This document shows, piece after piece, positions 1 to 9,957 of a stretch of 64,000 nt of DNA. How positions within the stretch are numbered: the first letter of the stretch is position 1; each line of letters begins with the position of its first letter. The stretch is from contig JAKSGN010000023.1 of NCBI GenBank assembly GCA_024180945.1, forward strand, positions 806,001-870,000, given 5' to 3'. The translations under genes and the position numbers were made by a program. The notes below the pieces were generated by a model. That model had not been told where the DNA came from. It searched no databases and saw only the letters and a program-made list of their open reading frames with translations. This stretch comes from Macrophomina tecta. Taxonomy: Eukaryota > Ascomycota > Dothideomycetes > Botryosphaeriales > Botryosphaeriaceae.

Positions 1-65
1 GGCACTGGGGCTTACGCATCATGTACTGAAGTAGCCCCGGGGAAACTTTTCAGTAACCTCCCCCC

Positions 66-530
66 CCAGTGTAACGAAAAACCCTATGTACCGAAAAATG
101 ACCGAGGTACTTCAAGTTGCAAGCAATATAGAAGATGCGACTCTGCTGATATGCTTGGAAAACTACCTTCAGTGAGTTTCATAGCTACATCTCAATACTT
201 GAACTTTTTTGATCTATTAAATTACAGAAAGTTTGTTGTTCTCTTGCAGGGTTCCTACAAAGTACGCCTTGACGCCACAAAATATATTTCTCTTCTATAA
301 CACCACCATTGGCTTTTTTATTCTCTAGAAACCCTCTACAGGACACTGATGGATATTGGAAATCATGTCATGATGCCGGCATGCTAACAGTAATAAGGTG
401 CGTGGTGCGGAAGGCGAATCCGCCACGCAAGTCGGTACCTGTTAACGCATTTTTGGCCTATTGCAGCCTAGTAGTGGTGTGCGTAAATTTGAGTCAGCTT
501 ACTTTCTTACACCCGCGCTGGCTATTTTCC
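66..530 (+). repeat. Left arm of degenerate inverted repeat
   Basis: This segment reappears in reverse orientation at about 617-1052. Matching blocks are the outer tract (68-120 against 1000-1050, including GTAACGAAAAACCCT), a middle block (270-345 against 770-860, including TTGACGCC and CACCACCAT), and an inner block (400-460 against 650-710, including GGCGAATCCGCCACGCA). The two arms diverge by substitutions and small indels. The outer block can be read as peptide (TKNPMYRKMTEVLQ on this arm), so the repeat unit was probably protein-coding. I do not recognise the protein. A short arm-free centre lies near 530-617. Confidence 0.6.
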
Positions 531-616
531 ATGTTCCGCTCACTCTGGGCGCACGGTTAAGCTCGCTGTTACCCAATGAAATGATCAGCTGTTTACAGCA
601 TCTGTACTTACTAAAT

Positions 617-1052
617 ACTTTTCAGCCAGTGTAGCTGGCCATAATTGGCCAAAGCTGTACTAACAGGTACCGACCTGCGTGGCGGATTCGCCCCCTGCAC
701 CACGCATCCCGTCTCTAATAAAATTTCAGCATATTGGCATAACTTTTTCTGTTGGTCCGTCTCCCGTATGTATTTTTCTAGTAATAAGAAGCTATGGTGG
801 TGCTGCGCGAAAGAAATACAGATTGAGGCGTCAAAGGGCACTGTGTAGGAATTTGGCAAGAGATTGACCGTGCTCGTTGTAGTTTTGCAGGTAGAAGGTA
901 CTTTGAATGACTGCAGTGGCCATTGAGCATACTAACAATAATTTAACAGGAATATTTGCATGAGCGTAGCTTCCGCGTTGCTCAATGTCTGAAGTACCTC
1001 GGTCATTTTTCGGTACACAGGGTTTTTCGTTACACCTGGGGGGAGGTTAAGC
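617..1052 (-). repeat. Right arm of degenerate inverted repeat
   Basis: This is the reverse-complement partner of 66-530. On the minus strand 1050-932 reads TKNPVYRKMTEVLQ and lies in frame with the transposase fragment next to it. Positions 859-611 give an 82-residue open frame that contains ANPPRRSVPV, which corresponds to ANPPRKSVPV on the left arm. The junction with the pogo fragment is close to 1046. The arm may be part of a gene or element into which the transposase fragment was spliced. Confidence 0.6.
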
Positions 1053-1620
1053 TCAGTTTCAGCGGCCAATTCAGCTGGGTTGTGCGGTGTTTGGGAGTCC
1101 CAAGTTGCAGCCTCTACCCCGGGGGGTGTCGGCGTCCGAAGCTTGACATCGAGCTTGGAAATCACGGCCTCTGGATCGAGCGGAACCAGTCCTGGGCCTC
1201 GGAACCCGCCTACGACATTCTGCTGCGTGAATGCGGCTTCGAACGCCGTTTTAAACACAGGCAGAAACTCGAGCTTCGTGATGTGGTTGATGTGGGATCG
1301 CATCAGCTCTTCAACCTGCTTTCCGTACGCCTTCTTGAGAGGCGCAAAACAGCCTACATCGAGCGGCTGGAGGAGGTGCGATGAATGCGCAGGCATGCAG
1401 AGCGTGATGATCTTGCGTTCCTGGCAGAACGCGTCGAATTCAGCCGAATTGTGGCTCGCATGGCCGTCAAGAATCAGAAGTCGCCATGCTCTAGTTGTAC
1501 GATCCTTTGTGTGCTTTTCGAAGTGCTGCAGCCACTGCAGACCAAGCTCGTTCGTCGTCCAGCCGTTTTCGCTTAATGCGATGACCCAATTGCCTGGTAC
1601 GTCGTCGCTGTACTGTTCCG
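1046..1620 (-). pseudogene. Fot1/pogo-like transposase fragment (DDE domain only)
   Basis: On the minus strand, from 1620 down, the frame encodes the middle and C-terminal part of a pogo-type DDE transposase. Visible are NGWTTNELGLQWL, then LLILDGHASHNS (second catalytic Asp), then HSSHLLQPLDVGCF (third catalytic Asp), and the tail DPEAVISKLDVKLRTPTPP. It closely resembles the transposase of element D at 57949-59598. The N-terminal DNA-binding part and the first catalytic Asp are missing, and no terminal inverted repeat is seen. At its C-terminal end the frame runs without a stop into the inverted-repeat arm, giving a 154-residue chimeric open frame (1396-932). It is a relic unlikely to encode an active enzyme. 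Confidence 0.8.
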
Positions 1621-1799
1621 ACCCTGTGAAGGCTGTAACAACGATAAGAAACCTTCATAAGTTCTTACGCAGAAGCTCTGGCGGTTGCCATTATTTTTTA
1701 TCTCTTATGCTCTCGTCTCTCCCAGTCAGGATGCGTTATTCTTTCCAATTCTCCCAGCTTTGGCGGAGATTGAACAGCGAAAGCAGAACTTTATCATAT

Positions 1800-2844
1800 C
1801 TAAGATAAGTACCTCTTACATCTTACACACGAGCGGAAAGACCCGCTCTCGCTTCGCTCTCCTCCTCGACAGTTCATGCAAACGGGCCTTTCGTCGTTAA
1901 AGACCTCCTCCAACAAATCAACTGTGAAGTCATTCACCTCCCTTAACACAGCTCTTAACTCGGCGTCATTCCGGACTGATCGATACCTCTTCTCCACGGC
2001 CACTACGAGGATGTCGCGAAGTCCGCGATCCGTGTCTGGTGTCGTGCTATAGGTCTCTCGTATGACTTTTGAGATCGAAGAACCGCTCCACTCTTGCTCG
2101 GCTAGACTCTTTTCAAACTTTTCTCTTGCCAAGCACTTTAATTCGGGAACGTCATATTTGTCGGCAATCGCGTATACAAGCACGTTAAGTATGAGCGGTG
2201 AGTCATTCGCTCCCGCTTGATAACCGATGGAACTGCAGCTCGCTTGGGTGTTCTTTCGTGCCTTCTTTTTTGCTTTTTTGCTCTTTTTCACTCTCTCGCC
2301 AAGAGAGATGCAGTTTTCTGCTTTTTCTTGGGGTGTTTCCTTGTTCGGAATTTCTTCGACTGCGGATAGAAATTCCATTTCTGAGTCTTCATCAAGATGC
2401 TGGCTGCCGATATCCTTCTCAAACTTCCCAAGCTTCATTCCGGTTGCGTTGTTCATCCACTCCTCAATGGGTGATCGATCATCGTAGTCAAGGCTGTAAA
2501 GAAAGCTAACAAGCTTCGTGACAAGCACCGGGTCATCGTGCAGAAGTGCGACTTCGTTACACGCAGCCTCCTAACACCGTGAGCATGGGGGAGAATGACT
2601 TTTATCACGCGTGAAACATACCTTGAACTTGCTTAAACACATTCTGCTGAAAACCTTTGATTGGGAGCAGATGACAGCCCGATGTACTGAGAACCAACGG
2701 TCCGCACAGAAGATTTTAAAGTCTGCAAATCGGTCTTCAACGAACAAACTGCTACCGTAAGCGAAGGGAAAAATCAAGAATGACCCGCTATTACCTCTTG
2801 ATTGACTCTATAAGACAAACAGTGCGTGAATCTAAGGTCGACAT
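1800..2844 (-). CDS. BTB/POZ domain protein, three exons
   Basis: Proposed exons on the minus strand are 2844-2795, 2751-2622 and 2570-1800, giving about 316 residues. The introns (2794-2752 and 2621-2571) have GT..AG ends and join in frame. The second intron is needed because the frame otherwise stops at 2571. The first supplies an ATG absent from the exon-2 frame. The start of a BTB domain is clear: DRFADFKIFCADRWFSVHRA followed by VICSQSKVFSRMC, then SLDYDD and YAIADKYDVPELK. The middle is charged and low in complexity (KKSKKAKKKARK). The C-terminus holds two CxxC pairs (CMNC and CVRC) resembling a small zinc site. Fungal BTB proteins of this kind are common and mostly uncharacterised; substrate-adaptor function is inference. 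The gene stands alone. Confidence 0.75.
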
Positions 2845-3694
2845 TGCTTCCGGCGGGTACCACTATCTGCTTAAAAAAGCTCTTTCCAGCTTCTCGGAGA
2901 ACGGATCATTAGTCTCCTCAAGCAGCACCGATCGCTTTATAAAAAAGTTTAATTTTGAATGAGAATATAAATTCTTGAGGATCGGGGTGACACGATGGGT
3001 CATATATAACCATTATCAATAGGTACAGGGGTAGAACCTAGTCCCGATAAGAGAGAGAAGGGCGCTTAAATTGGCGAATCGCAGTCTTTGCCGATGTTTC
3101 AAGTCTTATCACACGGTGGCGGTGGGTAATATTGCGTGCAGTAAATATTGCTGCAGCGGCAGGTATCCGCATTACTAGCATATGCGAGTTTAATAACCCC
3201 ACCGGCGTGAAGCCTGCACGAGAAAAAAATACGGTAGTGGCCAAGAATCCACGTGGACAACAGAAGCCGCACGGTCAAAGCTCCCGAACGGAATAGAGAG
3301 ACGACAATCCTTAGAAGTATCCTTCTTGGGAAGAAGATCCACGCCGGAAATGCAGAAAGCTCACAAAGGACGCGGGAGTGAACGGGATAACAGCAGGAAT
3401 ATCCTCCCTTTGCAAGTGTAGAAGTCAAGATCCGGGAAACTCGTATTTTAACACCCGTCATGTGCAAAATACTCCTTCGACCATTAACAAAGCAAGAGTG
3501 GATGTAACATTAACTACATGAGAGATTTCACGTCACTCAGTCGCATCAGCTTCACGACTAGTCTACAGTTGACTTGACATGTTCGACTGAAATCGTTTGT
3601 CACCCCCCTTACGTCATGGGTCGCTTCTAAAACTGCCCGCAGAGGTCACAGTGCCACTTGACGCAAGAAACAGCATTGTAATGTGATATTAAGG
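2845..3694. other. No gene recognised
   Basis: Open frames here are short (up to 122 residues, minus strand 3467-3099), lack recognisable motifs and look like chance frames. Composition is AT-rich. Confidence 0.4.
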
Positions 3695-3890
3695 TGATGG
3701 AACATGAGCCCAATCGTTGGCTGATCAACACCTTATTGCCTGATCTGTTTAAGCTTTTTTGTTTGCCTCGGTTATAGTGTCAGATATCTATAGCCAACGC
3801 CACTCATTAGCTAGGAGAATAACCAGATTTTCGATGGTCAGTTTCGCGAACGGGTTCCCATATTGAGGCTCGCAGGACCATGCGCCATCA
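3695..3890. mobile_element. MITE-like repeat, copy 1 of 3
   Basis: This 196-bp unit begins TGATGGAACATG and ends CATGCGCCATCA, which are imperfect terminal inverted repeats. Related copies are at 24900-25099 and 30268-30462. The interior is conserved in order (GTTTAAGCTT, then GTTTGCCTCG, then GCCAACGCCACT, then TTGAGGCTCGCA). It has no open frame. A target-site duplication is not obvious. Confidence 0.75.
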
Positions 3891-4199
3891 AATTCTGATG
3901 AGAGAGGAGTTCAGAGGGCTTAGATCCCGGCGGCGGTTCACAGCGAATGGTGCGGCTGGACTGCGGCCGAGGGCAGCCTTGGTCGGTCGCAACCGCGGTG
4001 AAGGAGCAGACGAGCGCGCTTGAAGCGGAAGCGGTAACAGACCGTTGTGACAGCGTGTGCGGCGACCGAGTGGAGTTTAATGGATAACCGACGAAGGTGT
4101 AGGGCGAACGAAGGAATAAGTGGAGTCAGCCATGCAAAGTGCGAAACCATAGGAAGCGCTGCGCCCGGCTGGAATCCTAAGCGGAGTCCCTCCAACAGC

Positions 4200-4607
4200 T
4201 AGCACCTGCTGTGGGCCCTGCTCCGGAGCACGCTCAAATATGCAGCGTTGATCTATGACTGTTAGCTCAGGTTTCTACGCGTCGAACGCACCAGAGCTGC
4301 CGTCTGTTTCTCCATCTTCCCCATACGGTCCTCCATCTTGGCTGCGTTTCTTCAGACGTCTCGAGCGCGCTGCGCAGGCGCCCGATCTCGTCTTCGTTCC
4401 TGGCCATCTGCTCCGCGAGCTCTTCGTTCCGCTCGGCAAGCCGGTCATTCTGCGTAAAATGACATCGAGTGCTAGGTAGATCGGATACGGTCGTCAGGCG
4501 AGTCCTTCGCTGCCCCGTTGGTTTTTGCGAGCGCGGTAGTCGGTTTGTCGGGCATGGAGACGCGCAGCGCGTCGCGACACGCCAACGGTCGCGTGTCCCA
4601 AACTCAG
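4200..4607 (-). pseudogene. LINE ORF1 (gag-like) relic
   Basis: The minus strand matches the ORF1 of the longer LINE at 33078 onward. Shared stretches are the N-terminal segment around 4551-4607 (DNA ACGCGACCGTTGGCG), the coiled-coil block ERNEELAEQMARNEDEI (compare ERNEELAEQVARNEDEI), and ETSEETQ. It carries indels that break the frame. It lies directly left of pogo element A, and its homology fades below about 4200. Confidence 0.75.
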
Positions 4608-4641
4608 CTGCTGAACACTCGCTTAGTGTTTTTCCAGGGTA

Positions 4642-6445
4642 ATCAACAAGCGAGTCGCACACCTCCCACCTCCATCTCAACTTCAACTCCTTATGCCTCC
4701 GCAAATAAGGTCTGCAAAGGCCCAGAAAGAGGCCAAAGTACGTCTCGCACGTCAGGCCTATGAAAAGGGCCAAATTTCGAGCATTCGCAAAGCTGCAAAG
4801 ATCTATAATGTACCTCATAAAACCCTCGACGATCGCATACACGGACGCGTCGCACGCATCAATTTACGCGCACACAATCGCAAACTCACTCAGACGGAGG
4901 AACAAACACTTGTAGAATGGATTCTAGATATGGACGCACGTGGCTACCCACTTAGAATCGATGCAGTGCGTGAGGCAGCCTTATTATTGCCCAAGGAGCG
5001 CGTGGGTGATTCCGCCTATATCGGCATCAACTGGCCTCACAACTTTGTAAACAATCACGACGAGATTAAATCGATGTATACGCGCAAATACGACTACCAG
5101 AGGGCTCGATGCGAAGATCCGGCAATTATACAGAGCTGGTTTAACCTTGTTGGCAATACAAAGCGAAAATATGGGATTGCAGATGAGGACTCATACAACT
5201 TCGACGAGACAGGCTTTGCAATGGGAGTTGCAAGCACTTCACGTGTTGTCACTTCCTCAGACCGACGTGGCAGGCCTCGTCAAATACAGCCAGGCGATCG
5301 TGAGTGGGCTACTGCCATTGAGACAATCAATGCATTCGGTTGGTGTTTGCCTCCTATGGTGATCCTTAAGGGCAAGGTGCACCTGTCAACCTGGTATAGA
5401 ACAACTGACCTCCCACCTGAGTGGGTAATTGCGCTCTCTGAGAATGGAAGGACCAATAATGAGCTTGGTTTGAAGTGGCTTCAGGACGTCTTTGATAAAT
5501 ATACGGCTCCAAGGACTATTGGCACATATCGACTCCTTATTCTGGATGGCCATGGAAGCCATGCGACACCAAAATTCGACAAATTCTGCTCAGAACAGTT
5601 AATTATCACGCTCTGTATGCCAGTTCACTCCTCTCACCTCTTACGACCCCTTGATGTGGGCTGTTTTCCGACTTTAAAGCGATCATATGGGCGCCTGGTT
5701 GCAGATCAGATCCGACTTGGTATCAACCATATCGACAAGGCTGAATTCCTACCAATATTCAAGCAGGCACGGGCCGAAGCGCTTTTAAAAGGCAACATTT
5801 TGAGTGGGTTTGCAGCAGCAGGCCTGATTCCATTTGGTCCAGATCGGGTACTCTCGAAGTTGCAAATCCGTATACATAATACACCACCTCCAGAGCCCAT
5901 ACAGGCCCCCTGGCATCCAGAAACACCTCACAATGTTGCGCAATTGGAACAGCAGGTTGAGGTAATTAAGGGCTACCTCAAGAGTCGCACCCAGAGTCCT
6001 CCAACTCCAACAGATGCTGCGTTGAACCGGCTGGTCAAAGGCTGTCAGATGGCCATGCACAGTGTTGTGCTTCTGGCAAGCGAAAATGAGAAAATAAGGG
6101 CTGCAAATGAGAGACAGAAAAGGAGAAAGGCTGCAAAGCGGTCTTAGATATCAAAGGAAACTACCCTTACAGTGGCAGAGGCCCAGGAGCTCATACAGCA
6201 GCCAGAAGTAGCCCCAAACCTTCCTACTTCAACGGTCGTCACTCAGCTGAGAAGTAGTGTTCTGCCTTCCTGTATGAAGTGCTATACCTCTGATCATAAA
6301 ACGAGGTCATGCCATAGGTCTCAATGAATTTATATACCACGTTTTATTTAAATTGTATGAGTTGTTGTGGTGGTAGTCGAGCCACAAAGTTGAGATGGAG
6401 GTGGGAGGTGTGCGACTCGCTTGTGTGTGCGACTCGCTTGTTGAT
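4642..6445 (+). mobile_element. Fot1/pogo-like DNA transposon, element A
   Basis: The element is 1804 bp and is flanked by TA on both sides (4640-4641 and 6446-6447), the expected pogo/Tc1-type target duplication. The left TIR begins ATCAACAAGCGAGTCGCACA and runs to about 4682. The right TIR occupies about 6390-6445. The right end holds two tandem copies of the motif GTGTGCGACTCGCTTG, while the left end has one. It encodes the transposase at 4693-6147. It sits between a LINE relic on the left and a small LTR-like remnant on the right. Confidence 0.88.
4693..6147 (+). CDS. Pogo/Fot1-type DDE transposase (484 residues, early stop)
   Basis: The enzyme would cut and paste element A through its TIRs in the nucleus. 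Domains in order: psq-type helix-turn-helix (about residues 5-60, ISSIRKAAKIYNVPHKTLDD), CENP-B-type second helix-turn-helix (about 65-145, WPHNFVNNHDEIKSMYTRKY), then a DDE domain with catalytic Asp in YNFDETGFAMG, in LLILDGHGSHAT and in LLRPLDVGCF. The catalytic frame is fully open. The TAG at 6145-6147 ends it early: the same frame continues to 6327 and encodes a zinc knuckle, CMKCYTSDHKTRSC (CX2CX4HX4C), which related transposases here carry at their C-terminus. The stop is a C-to-T type change. A 484-residue protein lacking the knuckle might still be active. Confidence 0.85.
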   Translation: MPPQIRSAKAQKEAKVRLARQAYEKGQISSIRKAAKIYNVPHKTLDDRIHGRVARINLRAHNRKLTQTEEQTLVEWILDMDARGYPLRIDAVREAALLLPKERVGDSAYIGINWPHNFVNNHDEIKSMYTRKYDYQRARCEDPAIIQSWFNLVGNTKRKYGIADEDSYNFDETGFAMGVASTSRVVTSSDRRGRPRQIQPGDREWATAIETINAFGWCLPPMVILKGKVHLSTWYRTTDLPPEWVIALSENGRTNNELGLKWLQDVFDKYTAPRTIGTYRLLILDGHGSHATPKFDKFCSEQLIITLCMPVHSSHLLRPLDVGCFPTLKRSYGRLVADQIRLGINHIDKAEFLPIFKQARAEALLKGNILSGFAAAGLIPFGPDRVLSKLQIRIHNTPPPEPIQAPWHPETPHNVAQLEQQVEVIKGYLKSRTQSPPTPTDAALNRLVKGCQMAMHSVVLLASENEKIRAANERQKRRKAAKRS

Positions 6446-6455
6446 TACTGGCGTT

Positions 6456-6518
6456 TGCACCTTAACTCAATTAATTCGCACTGAATCTAAGTGCGGCGTC
6501 GTGCTTTTTTTATCCAAA
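6456..6518 (-). mobile_element. Eroded copy of the 68-bp LTR-like micro-element
   Basis: On the minus strand 6518-6466 matches the interior of the element at 37474-37541 almost exactly (AAAGCACGACGCCGCACTTA then GATTCAGTGCGAATT). The expected TGTTGG end is altered (TTTTGGAT) and the CCAACA end is absent. It lies 10 bp from the right end of pogo element A, whose insertion may have disturbed it. Confidence 0.6.
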
Positions 6519-6962
6519 ATAATTACTTCACCACCGTAAAACCCCTCCCGAGACTATAGTGGTGCTAGAATTCTGAAAGAAACGTAAAAATTCAAGCAGT
6601 TCCTATGTCGCTTTCTCTTCCACGCAGATACATCTAGAAATACCGTCGAAATTTCAGTATGTCAGCTCCAGCTTTTCTCTTCCTTGCTTGTGCTGGTCGC
6701 TTTTATAAGAACAAAAATGCGTCTAACCACGACCGCTCATATTTTGCGTCATATTTTCTTCCCCACGCTGCCAAAATTATGGTAAGCTTGCTTCAGCTTT
6801 CTCTCTCCTCTTTAGTCCCAATCACTTTTATTAGATTTAAAAGGCGCCTAGCCACGGCTGCTAATGTTTGCCATCACCTTTTTTTTTTTTTTTTTTTTGA
6901 AAGTGGCATAAATTAGACTCATTTCCTTGGAGGTCTTGCCTATAGGCGTCTGCTTAGTAGAA
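6519..6962. other. Intergenic, upstream of the kinase gene
   Basis: AT- and pyrimidine-rich DNA with a T-tract of about 18 at 6881-6898. It likely contains the promoter and leader of the kinase gene. No specific site can be called. Confidence 0.3.
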
Positions 6963-8021
6963 ATGGAAACACCGGTACGTCGTTCTCTTCGTCTCTCGAG
7001 CATTCTCAATGCCCGCTCAGGACACGAGAGTAAATAAGCACCATATCTACAGCCTGCAGAATATAACTCGGCGCGTGTAGGACCTTACCTTCGGCGCGAG
7101 ATATCGCATAGATAGAAAGATCGGCAGTGGCGCCTTTGGAGATGTGTATGCCGGTGAGCGTCCAGCTGCCCTTACTAGTACCGGCTGCGGTCATCCTGAT
7201 GCGATCAAACAGGCATCGACATAAAGACGGGGCAGGAAGTTGCGATCAAGATCGAGCGGAAAGATGCGAAACAATCACGGATCGCGTACGAAATCCAGGC
7301 ATACTCCGCTCTCGCTGGGGGCGTGGGGGTTCCTTCTGTCCACTGGTACGGCGCCGAGCACAAGAGGATTGCGATGGTCCTGGACCTCCTCGGCCCACAC
7401 TTGGAGCATATCTTCAACTATTGCAACCGCAAATTCTCACTCAAGACCGTCCTGTTATTGGCAGACCAGATAATATCTCGCCTCGAGTACATTCATCTCA
7501 AGTCATATATCCACAGAGATATCAAGCCGGAGAACATTCTTCTGGGAACTGGGAAGCGGAGCGGTCGCATTAGCATTGTCGACTTCGGGCTGGCTAAGAG
7601 TTACCACGAGCCAGCTACTGGCCGGCACATTCCATACAGCGATAAGAAGAAACTGACTGGCACAGCTCGCTACGCCAGCATCCACTCGCACCTCGGCATT
7701 GAGCAGTCGCGCCGTGATGACATGGAGTCTCTGGGGTACGTCCTGGTATATTTTTCCAAAGGATCTCTCCCGTGGCAAGGGCTTCGGGCCAGCACGAAGG
7801 AACAGAAGCGGAGCCTGATTCTGCAAAAGAAGTTGCTCACTCCCACGGAAGTCCTCTGTCGAGGGCTTCCGGGAGAGTTCGAGACTCTTATGAACTACGT
7901 CCGTTCACTCGGCTTTACCGACAGACCAGACTATTGCTATCTTCGGAGACTACTACACGGCTTGTTTGACCGCAAAGGTTATGCGTACGACGGCAGATTT
8001 GACTGGGTGCCAAAGAGATAG
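6963..8021 (+). CDS. Casein kinase 1-like Ser/Thr protein kinase, short form
   Basis: Proposed exons 6963-6974, 7081-7153 and 7213-8021 give 297 residues. The introns are GTACGT..GTAG and GTGAGC..ACAG. They join in frame to give a kinase N-terminus starting [19 protein letters not shown]. Kinase signatures: glycine loop [11 protein letters not shown] (split by intron 2), VAIKIERK (ATP-anchoring Lys), HRDIKPEN catalytic loop, DFGLAK, and the CK1-specific segment [14 protein letters not shown] with [11 protein letters not shown]. The protein stops right after the kinase domain (GRFDWVPKR), without the long tail of HRR25/CK1-delta orthologues. It is therefore likely a paralogue rather than the essential housekeeping gene. 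No lesion is seen. The 12-bp first exon is the least certain part. Confidence 0.8.
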
Positions 8022-8456
8022 ATTGTAAGCTGGAGGAAGCAGCAGCTCGATTTCACTTGCACGGTTTGAGGGAGCACAACTACAACACCGGTTTTGTCGC
8101 AGTTCTGGCCAGCAATATTTCTGTATCCGGATCCACCCTGGAGGCTTCTAGACCACTTTGCTGATTATAGGAAATTCACCGCACGATGACAGCTTAGGCG
8201 TCAAAATTCTGTGTCTTTCGTACTATTATTACTGTACATCCCTGTTCGCTGCCTTAAGTAGCTTTTAGCCACATTAGCAGCGGTCTTCTTCCAGAAATTC
8301 ATTTTCAAACCTGCTATTACCACAACATCTTAAATCAATTTCCGATTAAAATGCATATAGACAGGGTCACATATAGAAAATGGTTAAAATAACTGGGCTC
8401 TAATCTTAAGCACACAGTCTCACTAGGGAAGACACGAGATTTTGACCATTGGATAT
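8022..8456. other. No gene recognised
   Basis: 3' flank of the kinase gene. AT-rich, with no open frame of note. Confidence 0.35.
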
Positions 8457-8523
8457 TGTTGGAACGAAAAAGCGCGACGCCACGCTCAGAATCTGAGCTG
8501 GTAGGCGTTTCTTAAATCCAACA
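8457..8523. mobile_element. 67-bp LTR-like micro-element with 5-bp target duplication
   Basis: It begins TGTTGGAACG and ends TCCAACA. It is flanked by GATAT at 8452-8456 and again at 8524-8528, a perfect 5-bp duplication. The interior has AAAAAGCGCGACGCC and a small hairpin (GCTCAGAATCTGAGC). The same design is found at 37474-37541. TG..CA ends and a 5-bp duplication are what LTR retrotransposons leave behind, but 67 bp is far shorter than known LTRs. Confidence 0.75.
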
Positions 8524-9336
8524 GATATATTTTCGGCATTGTTTGACGCCACGCGAGGGAGTTAAACACTTCCAACCTCCTATAGTTACGGGCCAGCAAA
8601 CATCGTAAGAGAAGTAAGAAAATGTGGTAATAAATCGCTCATCGTAACGTGCGATTTAAAGACCAAAAAAGAAAAGCCGTTATGAAAATCGCTAGACTAT
8701 TTTGCGGATGAGAGCGGGATATAGAAGTACTAACTGGATTCGAGGTAAGACTAGATAGCTTTTGTGAAGCCCTGTAATTGGTCGAATATTTGGAAGCAAC
8801 TAGAGTTCTTACACCTATAATCACTTCACGAAAGCTCTCGCGCGCTCACATCTGCCATTATTACATCGCAAAAATGATACCATAGCGAAATCCTCTCAAA
8901 GAGATCTTGGTAAACACACTAAAAAAAAAAAAAAACTCTCGCAACAGTTGAAGATTTTACTTGCCAGCAAGGCCCTAGGTAAAAAGGCTGCCTGGTTCCA
9001 GAAGTACGTAGGCACGCTACAATGTTCGGATCTTTTAACTGTCCAGCTTGTACCATTGCGTAACGAAGGGCGCTTCTAATTGCGAACTGGCCGGCCCAAA
9101 TGTCTTTGAATACAAACAAGCAATATATTCCACACATGACGCGAATCGACACGACTCTCACATATGAGGTCCAGGAAGTCATAGGCGTAGCCTGCCATGA
9201 CTGGACAATGCCTCGACTCTTGGATATCTAACTAACGTCCCTCCCTTCGCGGCGAGAAACCCACCGCGCCGAGAAATTTGAGGGGTACTTCAACTTCAAG
9301 GAACGCAAAATCTCTGCACGTGTTAATATTTAACAT
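8524..9336. other. No gene recognised
   Basis: AT-rich intergenic DNA with an A-tract at about 8921-8934. The minus-strand 87-residue frame 9182-8919 has no recognisable motif. Confidence 0.35.
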
Positions 9337-9520
9337 AATTATATGTAGATAGTGTGCTTTGGTTACTCCTAAATATCTAGGACACTTTTTATCTAAAAAT
9401 TACCTTAGAGATCGTCGCCTTCGCGCCTGATTTACAAAGAGCCTCCTCTTGTAGCATATTAGAGTTCTTTCTCTATAGCACTACTGCTAAGCTCTTGCCA
9501 CCCTATAATACTCAAAAATG
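9337..9520. repeat. Dispersed repeat B, copy 1
   Basis: Similar in the same orientation to 43237-43435. Shared blocks include CTAAAAATTAC, GATCGTCGC, TTACAAAGAGC, TAGAGTTtctt, CTATAG.ACTACT, TAAGtTCTTGC and TATAATACT. In the second copy it follows a solo LTR. It could be part of a retrotransposon leader, but no coding match was found. The frame 9518-9856 downstream is unrecognised. Confidence 0.5.
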
Positions 9521-9957
9521 GTGTTATCCGACCCTCGGAACCTTACTTCGATGCGGGGAAGTTATTATCAGCATTATGCCTGCTACGGCGCGCAAATTCA
9601 TCCAAGGTCGCCACGCTTATCAGTACCTCTAGCCGAAGCGATCACTAATTACGGCTGTTGCGAGATGACCTCGCAAGTTCCATGTAATAATTACAATGTA
9701 ATTTACAGTGCCATCCAGTTAGCTAAGCTTGTGGCTATCAGGCCTATGGCTGTGCAGACGCTCGGACTTCGAAGCAGTCAGCAAATGACAATATTGGACT
9801 GGCAAAAGTGGGACGCCGCATTATTACTAGTGAGGGCTAATATGCATATATTCTAACAGGCATTAATAACCACTAGGCATATCTTGAAGTGGCATTTACT
9901 GTATTAACAGCTCCTAGTGTAAGATCACTCCTGGAGCAAGTTGGAAACAACACTGTC
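9521..9957. other. No gene recognised
   Basis: One 112-residue open frame (9518-9856, plus) has no recognisable motif and is not annotated as a gene. I searched here for a terminal inverted repeat of J1 and did not find one. Confidence 0.3.

Noticed and set aside
9518..9856. 112-residue open frame after repeat B
   Set aside because: No recognisable family. It may be decayed retroelement sequence, but nothing supports a gene.
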